This document shows, one piece after another, positions 7,021-15,298 of a DNA stretch of 64,000 nucleotides (the stretch's first letter is position 1; the number at the start of each line of letters is the position of its first letter). The stretch comes from Halobaculum limi (GTDB lineage Archaea > Halobacteriota > Halobacteria > Halobacteriales > Haloferacaceae), in assembly GCF_029490015.1 (NCBI RefSeq), contig NZ_CP120468.1:806001-870000 (forward strand). Direction: 5' to 3'. The notes below the pieces were generated by a model, which saw nothing but the letters and a program-made list of their open reading frames with translations, ran no database searches and was not told where the DNA came from. A program made the translations under genes and the position numbers.

Positions 7021-7746
7021 TTACAGGTACTCGTCGAGGGCGTCCGCGACCACCTCGCCCGGGTCGCGGTTCTCGATAGATGCGCGGTCGCGAAGCAGTC
7101 GATAGGTGTCCAGCGGCAGGTCCAAACGGAGCGTCCCCGGACTGACGTCTTCCTCCCGGAGCGCCGCCTCGGGGTCGACGTCGTCGTTGACCGCCGAGGC
7201 GACACGGCGGACCTCCCGGACGGTCAAGTCGGCGTCGAGGACGGCCCACGCCAGCGTGAAGCGGGCGTCGCCGGCGACGCGAGCGATGTGTTTGGCGGCA
7301 GTCGGCGCGATGTGGCCGCGAGCGACGTGGCGACGAATCGACTCGGGGAGGTCGTGGACCCGTGCCCACTTGCGGATGAACGACACCTCGACGCCGTCGC
7401 CGGCGGCCTCGGCGGCGGCCTTGTACGATCCGTGCCCGCGCACGAGCGCCGCACACGCCGCGGCCCCGCGGAGCATCACGACGTTGTCGTCGCCGCCGAC
7501 CGCCTCGGTCGCGAATCGGTGGACGGTGTCGGCGGCGGCGGCGAGGCTCTCCTCGTCGTCGGGGTCGAAGCGGGCGGCCTCTCGAGCCCGCTCGCCGGTG
7601 ACCGCAGGGTCGCCGCGGACGACTGGCTCACCGACCTCCGCCTCGCGGTCGACGGGTCGCGGGGCCGACCCACGTGGTCGCTCGCTATCGCCTCGCTCGC
7701 GACGGCCGTCGTCGTCCCGGCCGTCGCCGGGCCGCTCGTAACTCAT
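7021..7746 (-). CDS. ParB-type HTH protein with C-terminal ribbon-helix-helix-like segment
   Basis: 241 residues from ATG 7746; the longer frame to 7866 adds a low-complexity extension. After an acidic, disordered 60-residue start, residues about 110-205 follow the ParB/KorB helix-turn-helix consensus closely: a GSYKAAAEAAG helix, SFIRKWARVHDLPESIRRHV (the 'vsn.lrLldLpeeir..v' signature), a GHIAPTAAKHIARV helix, and LTVREVRRVASAV. The last 40 residues (LRLDLPLDTYRLLRDRA... VADALDEYL) look like a ribbon-helix-helix dimer. No ParB CTPase box is seen. It is convergent with the M20 gene and divergent from the ITPase gene. It is a DNA-binding protein, more likely a regulator than a partition factor, because no parA is near. 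Confidence 0.6.
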   Translation of the reverse strand: MSYERPGDGRDDDGRRERGDSERPRGSAPRPVDREAEVGEPVVRGDPAVTGERAREAARFDPDDEESLAAAADTVHRFATEAVGGDDNVVMLRGAAACAALVRGHGSYKAAAEAAGDGVEVSFIRKWARVHDLPESIRRHVARGHIAPTAAKHIARVAGDARFTLAWAVLDADLTVREVRRVASAVNDDVDPEAALREEDVSPGTLRLDLPLDTYRLLRDRASIENRDPGEVVADALDEYL

Positions 7747-7910
7747 TACCGTCCCGTCGAAGCCGTCGGGGCAAAAGGCTCTCGGGGGTGGCCAACTTCG
7801 CCACACGTCCGTTGCCGGTGCGACCGATGTCTCGCTCTCGCCCGTCGACTTGGCGTCTCCCCACACCGCGTATCGACGCGGCTTTGCCGAGGCCGGCCCG
7901 AGCGGCCGAT

Positions 7911-8546
7911 ATGCTTCGGTACGTCACGACGAACGCGGGGAAGGTCCGAGAGGCACGCGAGTACCTCGGCGATGCGGTGACGCAACTGAACTTCGACTAC
8001 ACCGAGGTCCAGGCCGCCGATCTCGCACCCATCGCCGCCTACGGTGCCCGGGAGGCGTACCGCCACGCCGACGAACCCGTCCTCGTCGACGACGCCGGCC
8101 TGTTCGTCTACGGCTTCGACGGCTTCCCCGGTCCGTACTCCGCGTTCGTCGAGGACACCCTCGGCGTCGAGGCGGTCCGTCGCCTCGTCACGAGCGAACT
8201 CGACGACACCAGCGCCGAGTTCCGCTGCGTGCTGGCGTACTGCGACGGCGAGGCGTTCGACGCCTCCCCAGACCCCGTCGACCGCGACGACCGCGTCGCC
8301 GCTGCGGCCGCCGGTCCCGACGCCGGCGAGGAGGGGGCAGAGGCGGATGCACTCCCCGTGAAACTGTTCGAGGGCGTCGTCCGCGGCGACATCGTCGAGG
8401 CGCGCGGCGACGGCGGCTTCGGCTACGACCCAATCTTCGAGTACGACGGGTCGACGTTCGCGGAGATGGGGCCCGACGAGAAGAACGCCATCTCCCACCG
8501 CGGGCGGGCGTTAGAGAAGTTTGGGGAGTGGTTTCAGGAACGGTAG
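7911..8546 (+). CDS. XTP/dITP diphosphatase (RdgB/HAM1 family)
   Basis: 211 residues from ATG 7911, chosen because the family motif starts at once: MLRYVTTNAGKVREA (the T/S-x-N-x-x-K site). It is followed by DDAGLFVYGFDGFPGPYSAF (substrate pocket), GGFGYDPIFEYDG and the C-terminal KNAISHRGRAL motif. Known for the family: hydrolysis of ITP, dITP and XTP to monophosphates, keeping deaminated purines out of nucleic acids. A 25-residue acidic insert (residues about 120-145) is the only oddity and is a typical haloarchaeal surface adaptation. Confidence 0.93.
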   Translation: MLRYVTTNAGKVREAREYLGDAVTQLNFDYTEVQAADLAPIAAYGAREAYRHADEPVLVDDAGLFVYGFDGFPGPYSAFVEDTLGVEAVRRLVTSELDDTSAEFRCVLAYCDGEAFDASPDPVDRDDRVAAAAAGPDAGEEGAEADALPVKLFEGVVRGDIVEARGDGGFGYDPIFEYDGSTFAEMGPDEKNAISHRGRALEKFGEWFQER

Positions 8547-8672
8547 TTCCTGAACGCAGACGAGGCCAGAGCGTAGCGAGGGTCTCGGCGTGGTTCGCCG
8601 ACCGGTAGGGAGGCGAACTACAGAAGTCGAGCGAACGCCGCGGTTTTACGCCGTTCGCCCGTTCCACCGCGT

Positions 8673-9395
8673 ATGCCCCGCGCGGTCGCCATCAACGTCG
8701 CCGCCAACACGAACCTCCCGGGTCGCCGCGGCCCCGTTCGCTCCGATGGGTCGTTCGTCTACGTCCCGATTCCAGAGCGTGAGCCGACGGGCGAGGCGGT
8801 TCCGACGTACGCCGACCTCGACCTCGCGCCGTACGTCCCCGACGACGCGGCCGACCTGCCGGTCCACCTCGACCCCGAATTCGCGGGTGCGCTCGGCTGC
8901 GACGCCTACACCTACGGCGACCCACACGGCGTGAAAGCCGGGCCGCTCTCGCGCCTCGACCCCGGAGACTCGCTGTACTTCTACGCGACGCTGACCGTGA
9001 CCGACGACGACGCCGACCGCGCCGATTGGCTTCCCCCGGACTGGGGGAGTTTCCTCGTCGGCGAGTTCCGCGTCGCGGAGGTGCTCACCGGCGACGACTA
9101 CCGCGCGGCCGACGACGCGACCCGCGAGCGATTCGCGTCGAACGCCCACGTCAAGCGGGAGTCGTTCGACGCGGCGGTCCTCGTCCGCGGCGACCCCGAC
9201 GCCTCTCGACTGTTCGACCGGGCGGTGCCGCTCTCGTCGCCGACGGGCGGCACCGACGCGAATCACCTCGTCACCGACCTCTCTGCCGACTCGGGGAAAG
9301 GTCCGTGGTGGCGACGCGTCCTTCGGTACGACGCCGACGCGACGGCGACGCTCCGGGAGCGAGTCGAGACGGATCCCACTGTGTGGGTCGAATAG
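8673..9395 (+). CDS. Nmad3-like putative nucleotide-modification-associated protein
   Basis: 240 residues. The start (AINVAANTNLPGRRGPVRSDG) and the 'F.YVPIPE' strand resemble Nmad3 (nucleotide modification associated domain 3), a family first noticed in phage and mobile base-modification loci. Further blocks include the GDPHGVKAGPLSRLDPGD loop, LYFYATL, GSFLVGEF, NAHVKR and DRAVPLSS, giving an alpha/beta domain with several polar conserved-looking residues (Asn, His, Lys, Arg). The reaction is not known. The neighbours are a dNTP-cleaning ITPase upstream and a lipoprotein downstream, so no modification operon is visible. Recognition rests on the N-terminal motif pattern. Confidence 0.5.
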   Translation: MPRAVAINVAANTNLPGRRGPVRSDGSFVYVPIPEREPTGEAVPTYADLDLAPYVPDDAADLPVHLDPEFAGALGCDAYTYGDPHGVKAGPLSRLDPGDSLYFYATLTVTDDDADRADWLPPDWGSFLVGEFRVAEVLTGDDYRAADDATRERFASNAHVKRESFDAAVLVRGDPDASRLFDRAVPLSSPTGGTDANHLVTDLSADSGKGPWWRRVLRYDADATATLRERVETDPTVWVE

Positions 9396-9491
9396 CGGCC
9401 GGACTGGCGACCGGTACGTGCGCCGGCCACACGTCGGACGTGCGTCGGACGCCGCCGCGGGCTTTATCGCGTCTCCTCGGCGTGTACGCGT

Positions 9492-9989
9492 ATGCGATCG
9501 AACGCGACACGACGCGCCCTCCTCGCCGGCGTCGCCGGCGCGGCGACGGTCGGCCTCGCGGGGTGTGCAGGGGCCGCGGGTGGCGACGCCGGGAACGCCG
9601 CCGACGCCGGCGGCAGCCTCGGCGACGGGAACGCCCGCCTCGCGTACGTCCGTCTCGTCAACCGCCACGCGACGGCCCACACCGTCCACCTCCTCGTCCA
9701 ACGCGCGGGCGAACCAGTCCACTGGTCGAGCCACGACCTCGCCGAGAGCGACGCCGCGAGCGGAGAGGCTGCTCGGACGGTCGACCGAACGTGGGGCAGC
9801 GACCCAGGCGCGTACTCCGTGTACGTCCGCCTCGACGACGCCGACGAGTGGACGGAGGTGTCGGTCGGCGACGGGTCGGCCGACTGCTACGGAATCGAGA
9901 CACGCATCACAGCCGAGGGCGGCGTCGAGTCGCTGTTCGCACGAAACCCCGAGGGCTGTGGCGGGTCGACCGCGAGCGACGACGCCTGA
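9492..9989 (+). CDS. Tat lipoprotein, function unknown
   Basis: 165 residues. The N-terminus RRALLAGVAGAATVGLAGC carries a twin-arginine, hydrophobic stretch and a lipobox ending at Cys25, so it should be exported folded and lipid-anchored on the outer face of the membrane. A Gly/Ala linker leads to a beta-rich domain of about 120 residues starting ARLAYVRLVN (residues about 54-165) with a pair of Cys residues near the C-terminus (DCYGIETR and EGCGGS) that could form a disulphide. The domain resembles small immunoglobulin-like haloarchaeal lipoproteins. No specific function can be given. Confidence 0.75.
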   Translation: MRSNATRRALLAGVAGAATVGLAGCAGAAGGDAGNAADAGGSLGDGNARLAYVRLVNRHATAHTVHLLVQRAGEPVHWSSHDLAESDAASGEAARTVDRTWGSDPGAYSVYVRLDDADEWTEVSVGDGSADCYGIETRITAEGGVESLFARNPEGCGGSTASDDA

Positions 9990-10015
9990 AGCGATCTATC
10001 GTCTGCTCGCCCCGC

Positions 10016-10369
10016 TTACGGCCTGATGTACGCGTAGCCCTGATTCTGTAGTCTGGTGAGTTCGCCAACTCCGGACGAGGCCCGCTCGACGCCAGCGGGA
10101 AGGTCGTCAAGGGTCGCTGTCGCGCCGCGAAGGGCGTTCGAGCAGACCCGGAACGCGGTGGCCGCATCGTCGCTGTCGTCACCGGCGGCGAGGACCGTCT
10201 CGACTCGGTCGCGGCCGTCGCTGTCGACTGCGGCGTCGATGACGACGGGGTTGTCGACGACGACGGCGACGCTCGTCACGTTGAGGGTGTCGTCGGCGAG
10301 GAGGTTCTGCACCTTCGCGTCGACGTACGAGAGTTGATTGGTCGTGGAGACGTGAAAGACAGTTCGCAT
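10016..10369 (-). CDS. DsrE family protein
   Basis: 117 residues. A short alpha/beta protein beginning MRTVFHVST with the DsrE-like pattern: alternating strands (VTSVAVVVDNPVVIDAAV), a helix holding FRVCSNALRG with the single cysteine common in DsrE/F-like sulfur-relay proteins, and the end GVGELTRLQNQGYAYIRP, typical of this group ('v..l..lq..Gy.yi.p'). Family role: sulfur transfer or small-molecule binding; partners DsrF/DsrH are absent here, so the job of this copy is unknown. It lies just before tRNA-Gly, on the same strand as it. Confidence 0.75.
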   Translation of the reverse strand: MRTVFHVSTTNQLSYVDAKVQNLLADDTLNVTSVAVVVDNPVVIDAAVDSDGRDRVETVLAAGDDSDDAATAFRVCSNALRGATATLDDLPAGVERASSGVGELTRLQNQGYAYIRP

Positions 10370-10431
10370 ACGTACCCGCTGGAGACACCGAAGGGTCGGC
10401 GTTTCGGTTGCGTCCGCTGTAAACCACAGGA

Positions 10432-10502
10432 TGCGCCGACCGGGAATTGAACCCGGACTTTAGCCTTGGGAAGGCTATGTCCTACCATTGGACCATCGGC
10501 GC
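10432..10502 (-). tRNA. tRNA-Gly(CCC)
   Basis: The reverse strand gives acceptor GCGCCGA/TCGGCGC, a D-loop with AATGGTA, anticodon stem TAGCC/GGCTA with loop TTCCCAA (anticodon CCC), and a T-arm with GGTTCAATTCC. The discriminator is A. There is no intron. Confidence 0.95.
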
Positions 10503-10664
10503 TCAGTTCGCTCGCGCGGCGTCGACGCGCTTGCGTCCACCGCTTTCTACCCCACCGTAACACTTCAACTAATCGGTCGTCGCTGTCGCTGGAAAAGTGA
10601 ACGCGCGTCCACCGGCGAAGCCGCGTACGTGGGTATTAGTCGCCTGACTCCCTATCCTTCACCG

Positions 10665-11498
10665 ATGAGCGAATCCGTCCTCCTCGACGAGGAATCGACC
10701 CCGTTGGACTTGCGCCTCTCCGAGGCGGAACTCGACCGCGTCCACGACCACCTCACGGACTTCATCGCCGACCAGGTAGCCGCCGCGGGCGCCGAGGGGG
10801 CCGTGCTGGGACTCTCGGGCGGCATCGACTCCACCACCGTCGCGTATCTCGCGGTCGACGCCCTCGGGAAGGAGAACCTCCGCGGCCTGGTGATGCCGGG
10901 GTCTGTCAACACCGAGGAGAACATGAGCGACGCCGAACGCGTCGCTGAGGACCTGGGCATCGAGTACGACGTCGTCGAGATCGAACCCATCGCGCAGACG
11001 TTCTACGACGTGCTCCCCGACGCGGCTGACGACAAGATGGCCGAGAGCAACGTCCGCGTCCGCATCCGGGCCGTCCTCAACTACTTCGCCGCCAACGCGG
11101 ACAACCGCCTCGTCCTCGGGACGGGCAACCGAAGCGAGGCGCTCACGGGCTACTTCACGAAGTACGGCGACCAGGCGGTCGACTGCAACCCCATCGGCAC
11201 CCTCTACAAACAGCAGGTGCGGCAACTCGCCGCCCACGTCGGCGTCCCCCACGACCTCGTGATGAAGACGCCCTCGGCGGAGATGTGGACCGGCCAGACC
11301 GACGAGGAGGAGATGGGACTCGACTACGACACGCTCGATGCGGTGCTGGCGCTCCACATCGACGGGCCGCTCTCGACGGCCGCGACGGTCCGTGCCCTCG
11401 ACGTGACCGAAGCACAGGTCGCCCGCGTCGAGGAACTGTACGAGTCCTCGAAACACAAACGGGCGATGCCGCCCGCGCCCGCCGAGTTGACGCTGTAG
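10665..11498 (+). CDS. nadE: NH3-dependent NAD+ synthetase
   Basis: 277 residues from ATG 10665; the longer open frame starts inside the tRNA region and is not used. The PP-loop GLSGGIDSTT (residues about 48-57) binds ATP. The motifs VMPGSVNTEENMSDA, VLGTGNRSEALTGYFTKYGD and NPIGTLYKQQVRQLA are diagnostic for NadE, as is the end region TPSAEMWTGQTDEEEMG. It converts deamido-NAD+ (NaAD) to NAD+ with ammonia and ATP in the cytoplasm. There is no glutaminase domain, so it is the ammonia-dependent form. It is monocistronic as far as seen. Confidence 0.95.
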   Translation: MSESVLLDEESTPLDLRLSEAELDRVHDHLTDFIADQVAAAGAEGAVLGLSGGIDSTTVAYLAVDALGKENLRGLVMPGSVNTEENMSDAERVAEDLGIEYDVVEIEPIAQTFYDVLPDAADDKMAESNVRVRIRAVLNYFAANADNRLVLGTGNRSEALTGYFTKYGDQAVDCNPIGTLYKQQVRQLAAHVGVPHDLVMKTPSAEMWTGQTDEEEMGLDYDTLDAVLALHIDGPLSTAATVRALDVTEAQVARVEELYESSKHKRAMPPAPAELTL

Positions 11499-11579
11499 GT
11501 CGGTCGAGTCGCTAGTGTCTACGGCTGGGACTCCTGTGCCGACACAAGACGTTTACCAGCGGCTTGTGGACCTGCGAAT

Positions 11580-12926
11580 ATGTCCCTCCGCGCTCGCCCG
11601 TCCGCGGTGGTCGTCGTCGCGGCCGCGGTCGTCGCCCTCCTCCTCGCAGCGGTCGCCCCCGTCGTCGCGAGCCCCGCCCCCGTACAGGCGTGCTCACCCT
11701 GCGATCGCGGCTTCACCTCCGCCGCACAGCAACACGACCTCGTCACCGACGTTGCCTCCAGCGAGGCGACCGTCCGGATGCACCGCAACGACTCTGCGAC
11801 GTGGACCGTCCGCGTCGTCCCGACCAACGAGACGGTGCTGAACGCCCTCGCAGAGAACGAGACGCTCGCCCGCAGCGTCGCGGGCGACAGCTTCGGCGTC
11901 CGCTACGGCGGCGACATCGAGCACGAACTGCTCGCGGCCGACGTGCGTGACGGCGCGTTCGTGGTTCGCTACCGGACGCTGAACGTGGTCGAAGCGGGGC
12001 CGTTCGACACGCACGTCCTCACGTACTTCCGCGACTCGCCGGGCCAGTACATCTACACCGACCTCGGCGCGGACGAACTCACCGTCGTCGCGCCCGAGGA
12101 CACCACCGTCGCCCGTGGCTTCGGCGACGTCGACGGCCGCCGGATGACCGCGACGGCGCTTCCCGACACGCCCGACGGTCCATTCGTCGTCGCCGCGCCG
12201 TCGGGGACGCCGTTGTCGGGCGTCGTTGGCTGGCTGACGGTGGTGTCGATACTCTCGTCGGTCATCGTCCGCAACCTCGTCGCGTTCGTCGCGATACCCG
12301 CGCTCGTGCTGTTGGGCGGCGTTGCGGCGCTCCGACGGAGTCGTCGGCTTCGAACCGCCGCCACTCCCGGTCGTCTCGGTGGCCTCGTCGCCGCCGGGGG
12401 CGCGGTGCTGGTCGGCGGGTCGCTCGTCGCCGAGGTGGACGCCCTTCCATTGGTCACCAGCAACCTCCTCGTCGGCAGCGTCGTCGGCGGCGCACTCTTG
12501 GTCATTGGCGTCGCGGTCGCCGCGCCCGCGGTTCGCGACCGCCTCACGGTCGCCAGACTCGTGGTCGCTGGCGTCGCGGTGGCGGCGCTGTTCGTCGGCG
12601 TCGGCGGGCGGGCGTTCGACGGCGGGTATCACGCACTGCTCGCGTCCGCTGCGGCGCTGTTCCCGTTCGTCGTCGCCCTCGGTCGGGCGGACGCCGCGAG
12701 CGCCAGCCTCGGCCGCCGAGCGTACGCGGCCTTGGCGGTGGTCTTCCTCGCGACCCTGGTCGTCGCCGCGCCGGTGACGAGTCTCGGCGGAACGCTGTTC
12801 TTCGTCGGCGCGATCCTCCTGACGCTCGCAGCCGTCGCCTTCCTCCCGGTCGCGGCGGCGCTGTACGCGCTGGGTGCCTCGACGGTCACGGAGGTCGGTG
12901 GAGCGTCGGCGGCCGACGCCGCCTGA
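11580..12926 (+). CDS. Polytopic membrane protein with N-terminal extracellular domain
   Basis: 448 residues. A signal peptide (residues 1-30, ending ASPAPVQA) is followed by an exported domain of about 175 residues with a CSPCDRGF pair near its start. Then come about eight transmembrane helices (residues about 207-440) separated by very short loops, with basic residues (RRSRRLR) on the first internal loop. The exported domain contains ATVRMHRNDSATWTVRV and a beta-sandwich-like pattern. Proteins of this type occur throughout haloarchaea without an assigned function. It is convergent with the next gene. Confidence 0.7.
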   Translation: MSLRARPSAVVVVAAAVVALLLAAVAPVVASPAPVQACSPCDRGFTSAAQQHDLVTDVASSEATVRMHRNDSATWTVRVVPTNETVLNALAENETLARSVAGDSFGVRYGGDIEHELLAADVRDGAFVVRYRTLNVVEAGPFDTHVLTYFRDSPGQYIYTDLGADELTVVAPEDTTVARGFGDVDGRRMTATALPDTPDGPFVVAAPSGTPLSGVVGWLTVVSILSSVIVRNLVAFVAIPALVLLGGVAALRRSRRLRTAATPGRLGGLVAAGGAVLVGGSLVAEVDALPLVTSNLLVGSVVGGALLVIGVAVAAPAVRDRLTVARLVVAGVAVAALFVGVGGRAFDGGYHALLASAAALFPFVVALGRADAASASLGRRAYAALAVVFLATLVVAAPVTSLGGTLFFVGAILLTLAAVAFLPVAAALYALGASTVTEVGGASAADAA

Positions 12927-12947
12927 GAACGAGTCGGTCTGTCGGGG

Positions 12948-13529
12948 TTAGCGAACGGGGTTCTCCGGGCCGCGCCCGATGAACTCGGCGGCGAACGCGC
13001 GGACGGTCTCGGAGTCGTACTCGTCCATCCGCAGGAGGTGTCGCCACGCGGTGAGCGTGTACGGTGCCTGCGGCTGGTCGTACGGGTTCGGGACGGCGAC
13101 GAAACTCTGCCACGTGTCGGTGTAGTCGTCGGCCCACGTCTGGAGGTTCGAGCGCGCCTCGTCGGTCAGTTCGCCGGGAACGTAGTACGCGACGATCGCG
13201 CCGTGTTCGAGCGTGTGAATGATGTCGCCCATCGGCTGTGGCTCCTCGTAGAACCCCGCCTCGACGACGCCCGAGTAGTGCGGCCCGGAGGTCGGCGGCT
13301 GGGTGCTGTAGTCGACCTCGGTGCCGCGCTGGACGTGTTCGTTGCCCTGGTTGGGGAACGATTGGACGTCCGAGAGCAGGTCCGGGTCGCCGTTCTCCGG
13401 GAGCGACCCGGTGCCGCCGCCACCGCCGCCGAGACAGCCTGCAAGCGCCGCGACCGTGCCGCCGCCGAGGACGCCGAGCGCACGGCGTCGTGAGAGGGCG
13501 CCGTCCGATACGGAGTCGGATCCGTTCAT
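12948..13529 (-). CDS. DUF3105 domain Tat lipoprotein
   Basis: 193 residues. The Tat signal RRRALGVLGGGTVAALAGC gives a lipobox at about Cys32, followed by a Gly-rich linker. The DUF3105 core is clear: HVQRGTEVDYSTQPPTSGPH, then HTLEHGAIVAYYVPGEL with the conserved LEHG histidine, and TAWRHLLRMDEYD. The family has several conserved His residues that could bind a metal; its reaction is unknown. The protein should sit on the outer face of the membrane. Confidence 0.85.
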   Translation of the reverse strand: MNGSDSVSDGALSRRRALGVLGGGTVAALAGCLGGGGGGTGSLPENGDPDLLSDVQSFPNQGNEHVQRGTEVDYSTQPPTSGPHYSGVVEAGFYEEPQPMGDIIHTLEHGAIVAYYVPGELTDEARSNLQTWADDYTDTWQSFVAVPNPYDQPQAPYTLTAWRHLLRMDEYDSETVRAFAAEFIGRGPENPVR

Positions 13530-13635
13530 TATGCTCTATTCACGGGACTCGGTGGATTCAATCCTTCCGGTCGCGGACGTCGCCAACTCACGACCGACAG
13601 CGGCGACCGTCGCTCACTCACCGACGCGCCCCGAC

Positions 13636-14316
13636 TCACTCACCGAAGTGGATGCCGTGGAGGCGAGCGAACGCCTCGCGTTCGTCTGCTTCCGTCTCTG
13701 CACCGCGAGCGCCCGCCCGGACGAGGCGCTTCACGGCCGCCAGCGCGTCGGGGTCGTTCTCCGCGACCGCACGGGCGACGGCGCTGGGGTCGTCGACGAC
13801 GCGCGAGACGAGGCCCAACTCGCGGGCCTCCTCGCTGTCGACGACGCGGGCCGACAGCGCGATGTCGAGCGCCGCCCCCTCGCCGACGATGCGTGGGAGG
13901 CGGGCGGTGCCGCCCCACGCGCCGAACAGGCCGAATGCGGCCCCGCTCTCGGCGAACGTCGCGTCAGGCGTCGCCACGCGAATGTCACACGCCAGCGCGA
14001 GTTCGACCCCGCCGCCGCGAGCGGCCCCGTCGACGCCGGCGACGACGACCGTCTCGGCCGTCTCGATAGCCTCCGCGACCCGCTGGCCGTGCCCCGCGAA
14101 CGCCGCGGGGTCGTCGAGCGACTCGACCACGTCCAGGTCCGCGCCGGCACAGAAGGCGCTCCCGGCACCGCGGAGGAGGACGACTGGCTCGTCGGCGTCG
14201 ACGACGGCGGCTTCGAGTGCGTCGAGGCCGTCGAGCGTGAGGGCGTTGCGTGCCTCGGGGCGGTCGAGGGTCACGATTCGATACGCCCCGTCGGCGGCGC
14301 GTTCGCTTCGGATCAC
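13636..14316 (-). CDS. Enoyl-CoA hydratase/isomerase (crotonase) family protein
   Basis: 226 residues, slightly short for the family (about 255). Crotonase signatures: RPEARNALT, GAGSAFCAGADLDVV (oxyanion hole 1), and a helix beginning GAARGGGVELALACDIRVA (oxyanion hole 2). At the catalytic positions it has FGLFGAWGGTARLPRIVG, so the usual second Glu (G.vPe.g.t) is replaced and the substrate may differ from 2-enoyl-CoA. The C-terminal helix is short. It probably acts in fatty or branched acyl-CoA metabolism; no beta-oxidation partners are adjacent. Confidence 0.85.
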   Translation of the reverse strand: MIRSERAADGAYRIVTLDRPEARNALTLDGLDALEAAVVDADEPVVLLRGAGSAFCAGADLDVVESLDDPAAFAGHGQRVAEAIETAETVVVAGVDGAARGGGVELALACDIRVATPDATFAESGAAFGLFGAWGGTARLPRIVGEGAALDIALSARVVDSEEARELGLVSRVVDDPSAVARAVAENDPDALAAVKRLVRAGARGAETEADEREAFARLHGIHFGE

Positions 14317-14376
14317 GCCGCGGGGTAGCCCCCCGTTTCCAAAGGTCTTTGCGTGTGCCCGGCCTAGCTGATATCG

Positions 14377-15042
14377 ATGGACGACGCCGCGCGGACTCGG
14401 GCCGCCGCGGAGCGGGCGGTCGGTGACGTCGATCCGCCGGCACTCCGGCGGGCGCTAACCGACCGCTTCGACGACGCGGAGATGACCCCGGGTGCGCTCA
14501 CCCTTCTGTCCGCCCGTGCGCTCGACCCCGACGTCGACCTCGACGCCGTCGAGGACCACGCCGCTGGCGTGCAACTCATCTACGAGGGGCTTCGCCTCAC
14601 CCGAAGCCTCTCGCAGACGGAGCCGTGGGCATCTGCCGACCTTGATGCCGACGGCGACATCGACGCCGACCTCGACGTACTCGCGGCCGATGTCTCCGTC
14701 TCGCGTGGGTTCTACCTGCTCGCCAGAACTGCCGCCGCCGAGAAGGCGGTCGAGACTGTCCGCGCGTTCGGGCGCGACCAGACGCTGCGCCGCGCGGCCG
14801 ACACGGATGCCGAGAGCGCGGCGCTCGACCGCAATCTGGAGGCGGACGTGTTCGAACTCGCGGTCGTCGCCGGCACTGCCGCCGTCGGCACATCCGCGCC
14901 TGCAGAACTCGTCTCGTACGCGGCAGAGTTGGCGGGCGACGACGACCGGATGCCCTCGGTGGGGGCGCTCCCCGACTCCGCGAGCGACCGCATCGCCGCC
15001 CTCGCCGACGAGGACCGCGTCGCCTCTTCCGCCGACTCCTGA
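14377..15042 (+). CDS. Conserved haloarchaeal all-helical protein, function unknown
   Basis: 221 residues, almost entirely alpha-helical and acidic. The central part (HAAGVQLIYEGLRLTRSL, then ADVSVSRGFYLLARTAAAEKAVETVRAFGRDQTL) resembles the helical bundle of the small subunit of two-component heptaprenyl diphosphate synthases, but the Asp-rich DDxxD motif of active prenyl synthases is absent. It may be a haloarchaeal family of the DUF7114 type; that name is from memory and not checked. It reads away from the crotonase gene and is followed by tRNA-Thr. Not enzymatically assigned. Confidence 0.55.
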   Translation: MDDAARTRAAAERAVGDVDPPALRRALTDRFDDAEMTPGALTLLSARALDPDVDLDAVEDHAAGVQLIYEGLRLTRSLSQTEPWASADLDADGDIDADLDVLAADVSVSRGFYLLARTAAAEKAVETVRAFGRDQTLRRAADTDAESAALDRNLEADVFELAVVAGTAAVGTSAPAELVSYAAELAGDDDRMPSVGALPDSASDRIAALADEDRVASSADS

Positions 15043-15139
15043 ATCGGATCGCCGTCCCCCGCGTCGTATCGTGATACTGCGTGTCTCCCACGACGCGAAT
15101 CGTAACGCCTAAAGACAACTCGCGGCTATCCGTAATCGC

Positions 15140-15211
15140 GCCTGGGTAGCTTAGCGGTAAAGCGCGTCCTTGGTAAGGACGAGAGCCCGGGTTCAAATCC
15201 CGGCCTAGGCT
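15140..15211 (+). tRNA. tRNA-Thr(GGT)
   Basis: Acceptor GCCTGGG/CCTAGGC with one G-T wobble, D-arm GCTT.AGC, anticodon stem CGTCC/GGACG with loop TTGGTAA (anticodon GGT), T-arm GGGTTCAAATCCC, and T discriminator at 15211, as normal for archaeal tRNA-Thr. There is no intron. Confidence 0.95.
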
Positions 15212-15298
15212 GTTCTCGTATCTCTCGTTCGAGTAGCCGTCCGCTCGGAGTTCTTCGGTTCGTTCCGCTCACCGCCCGAAGTGACGACGCCCGCCGTC

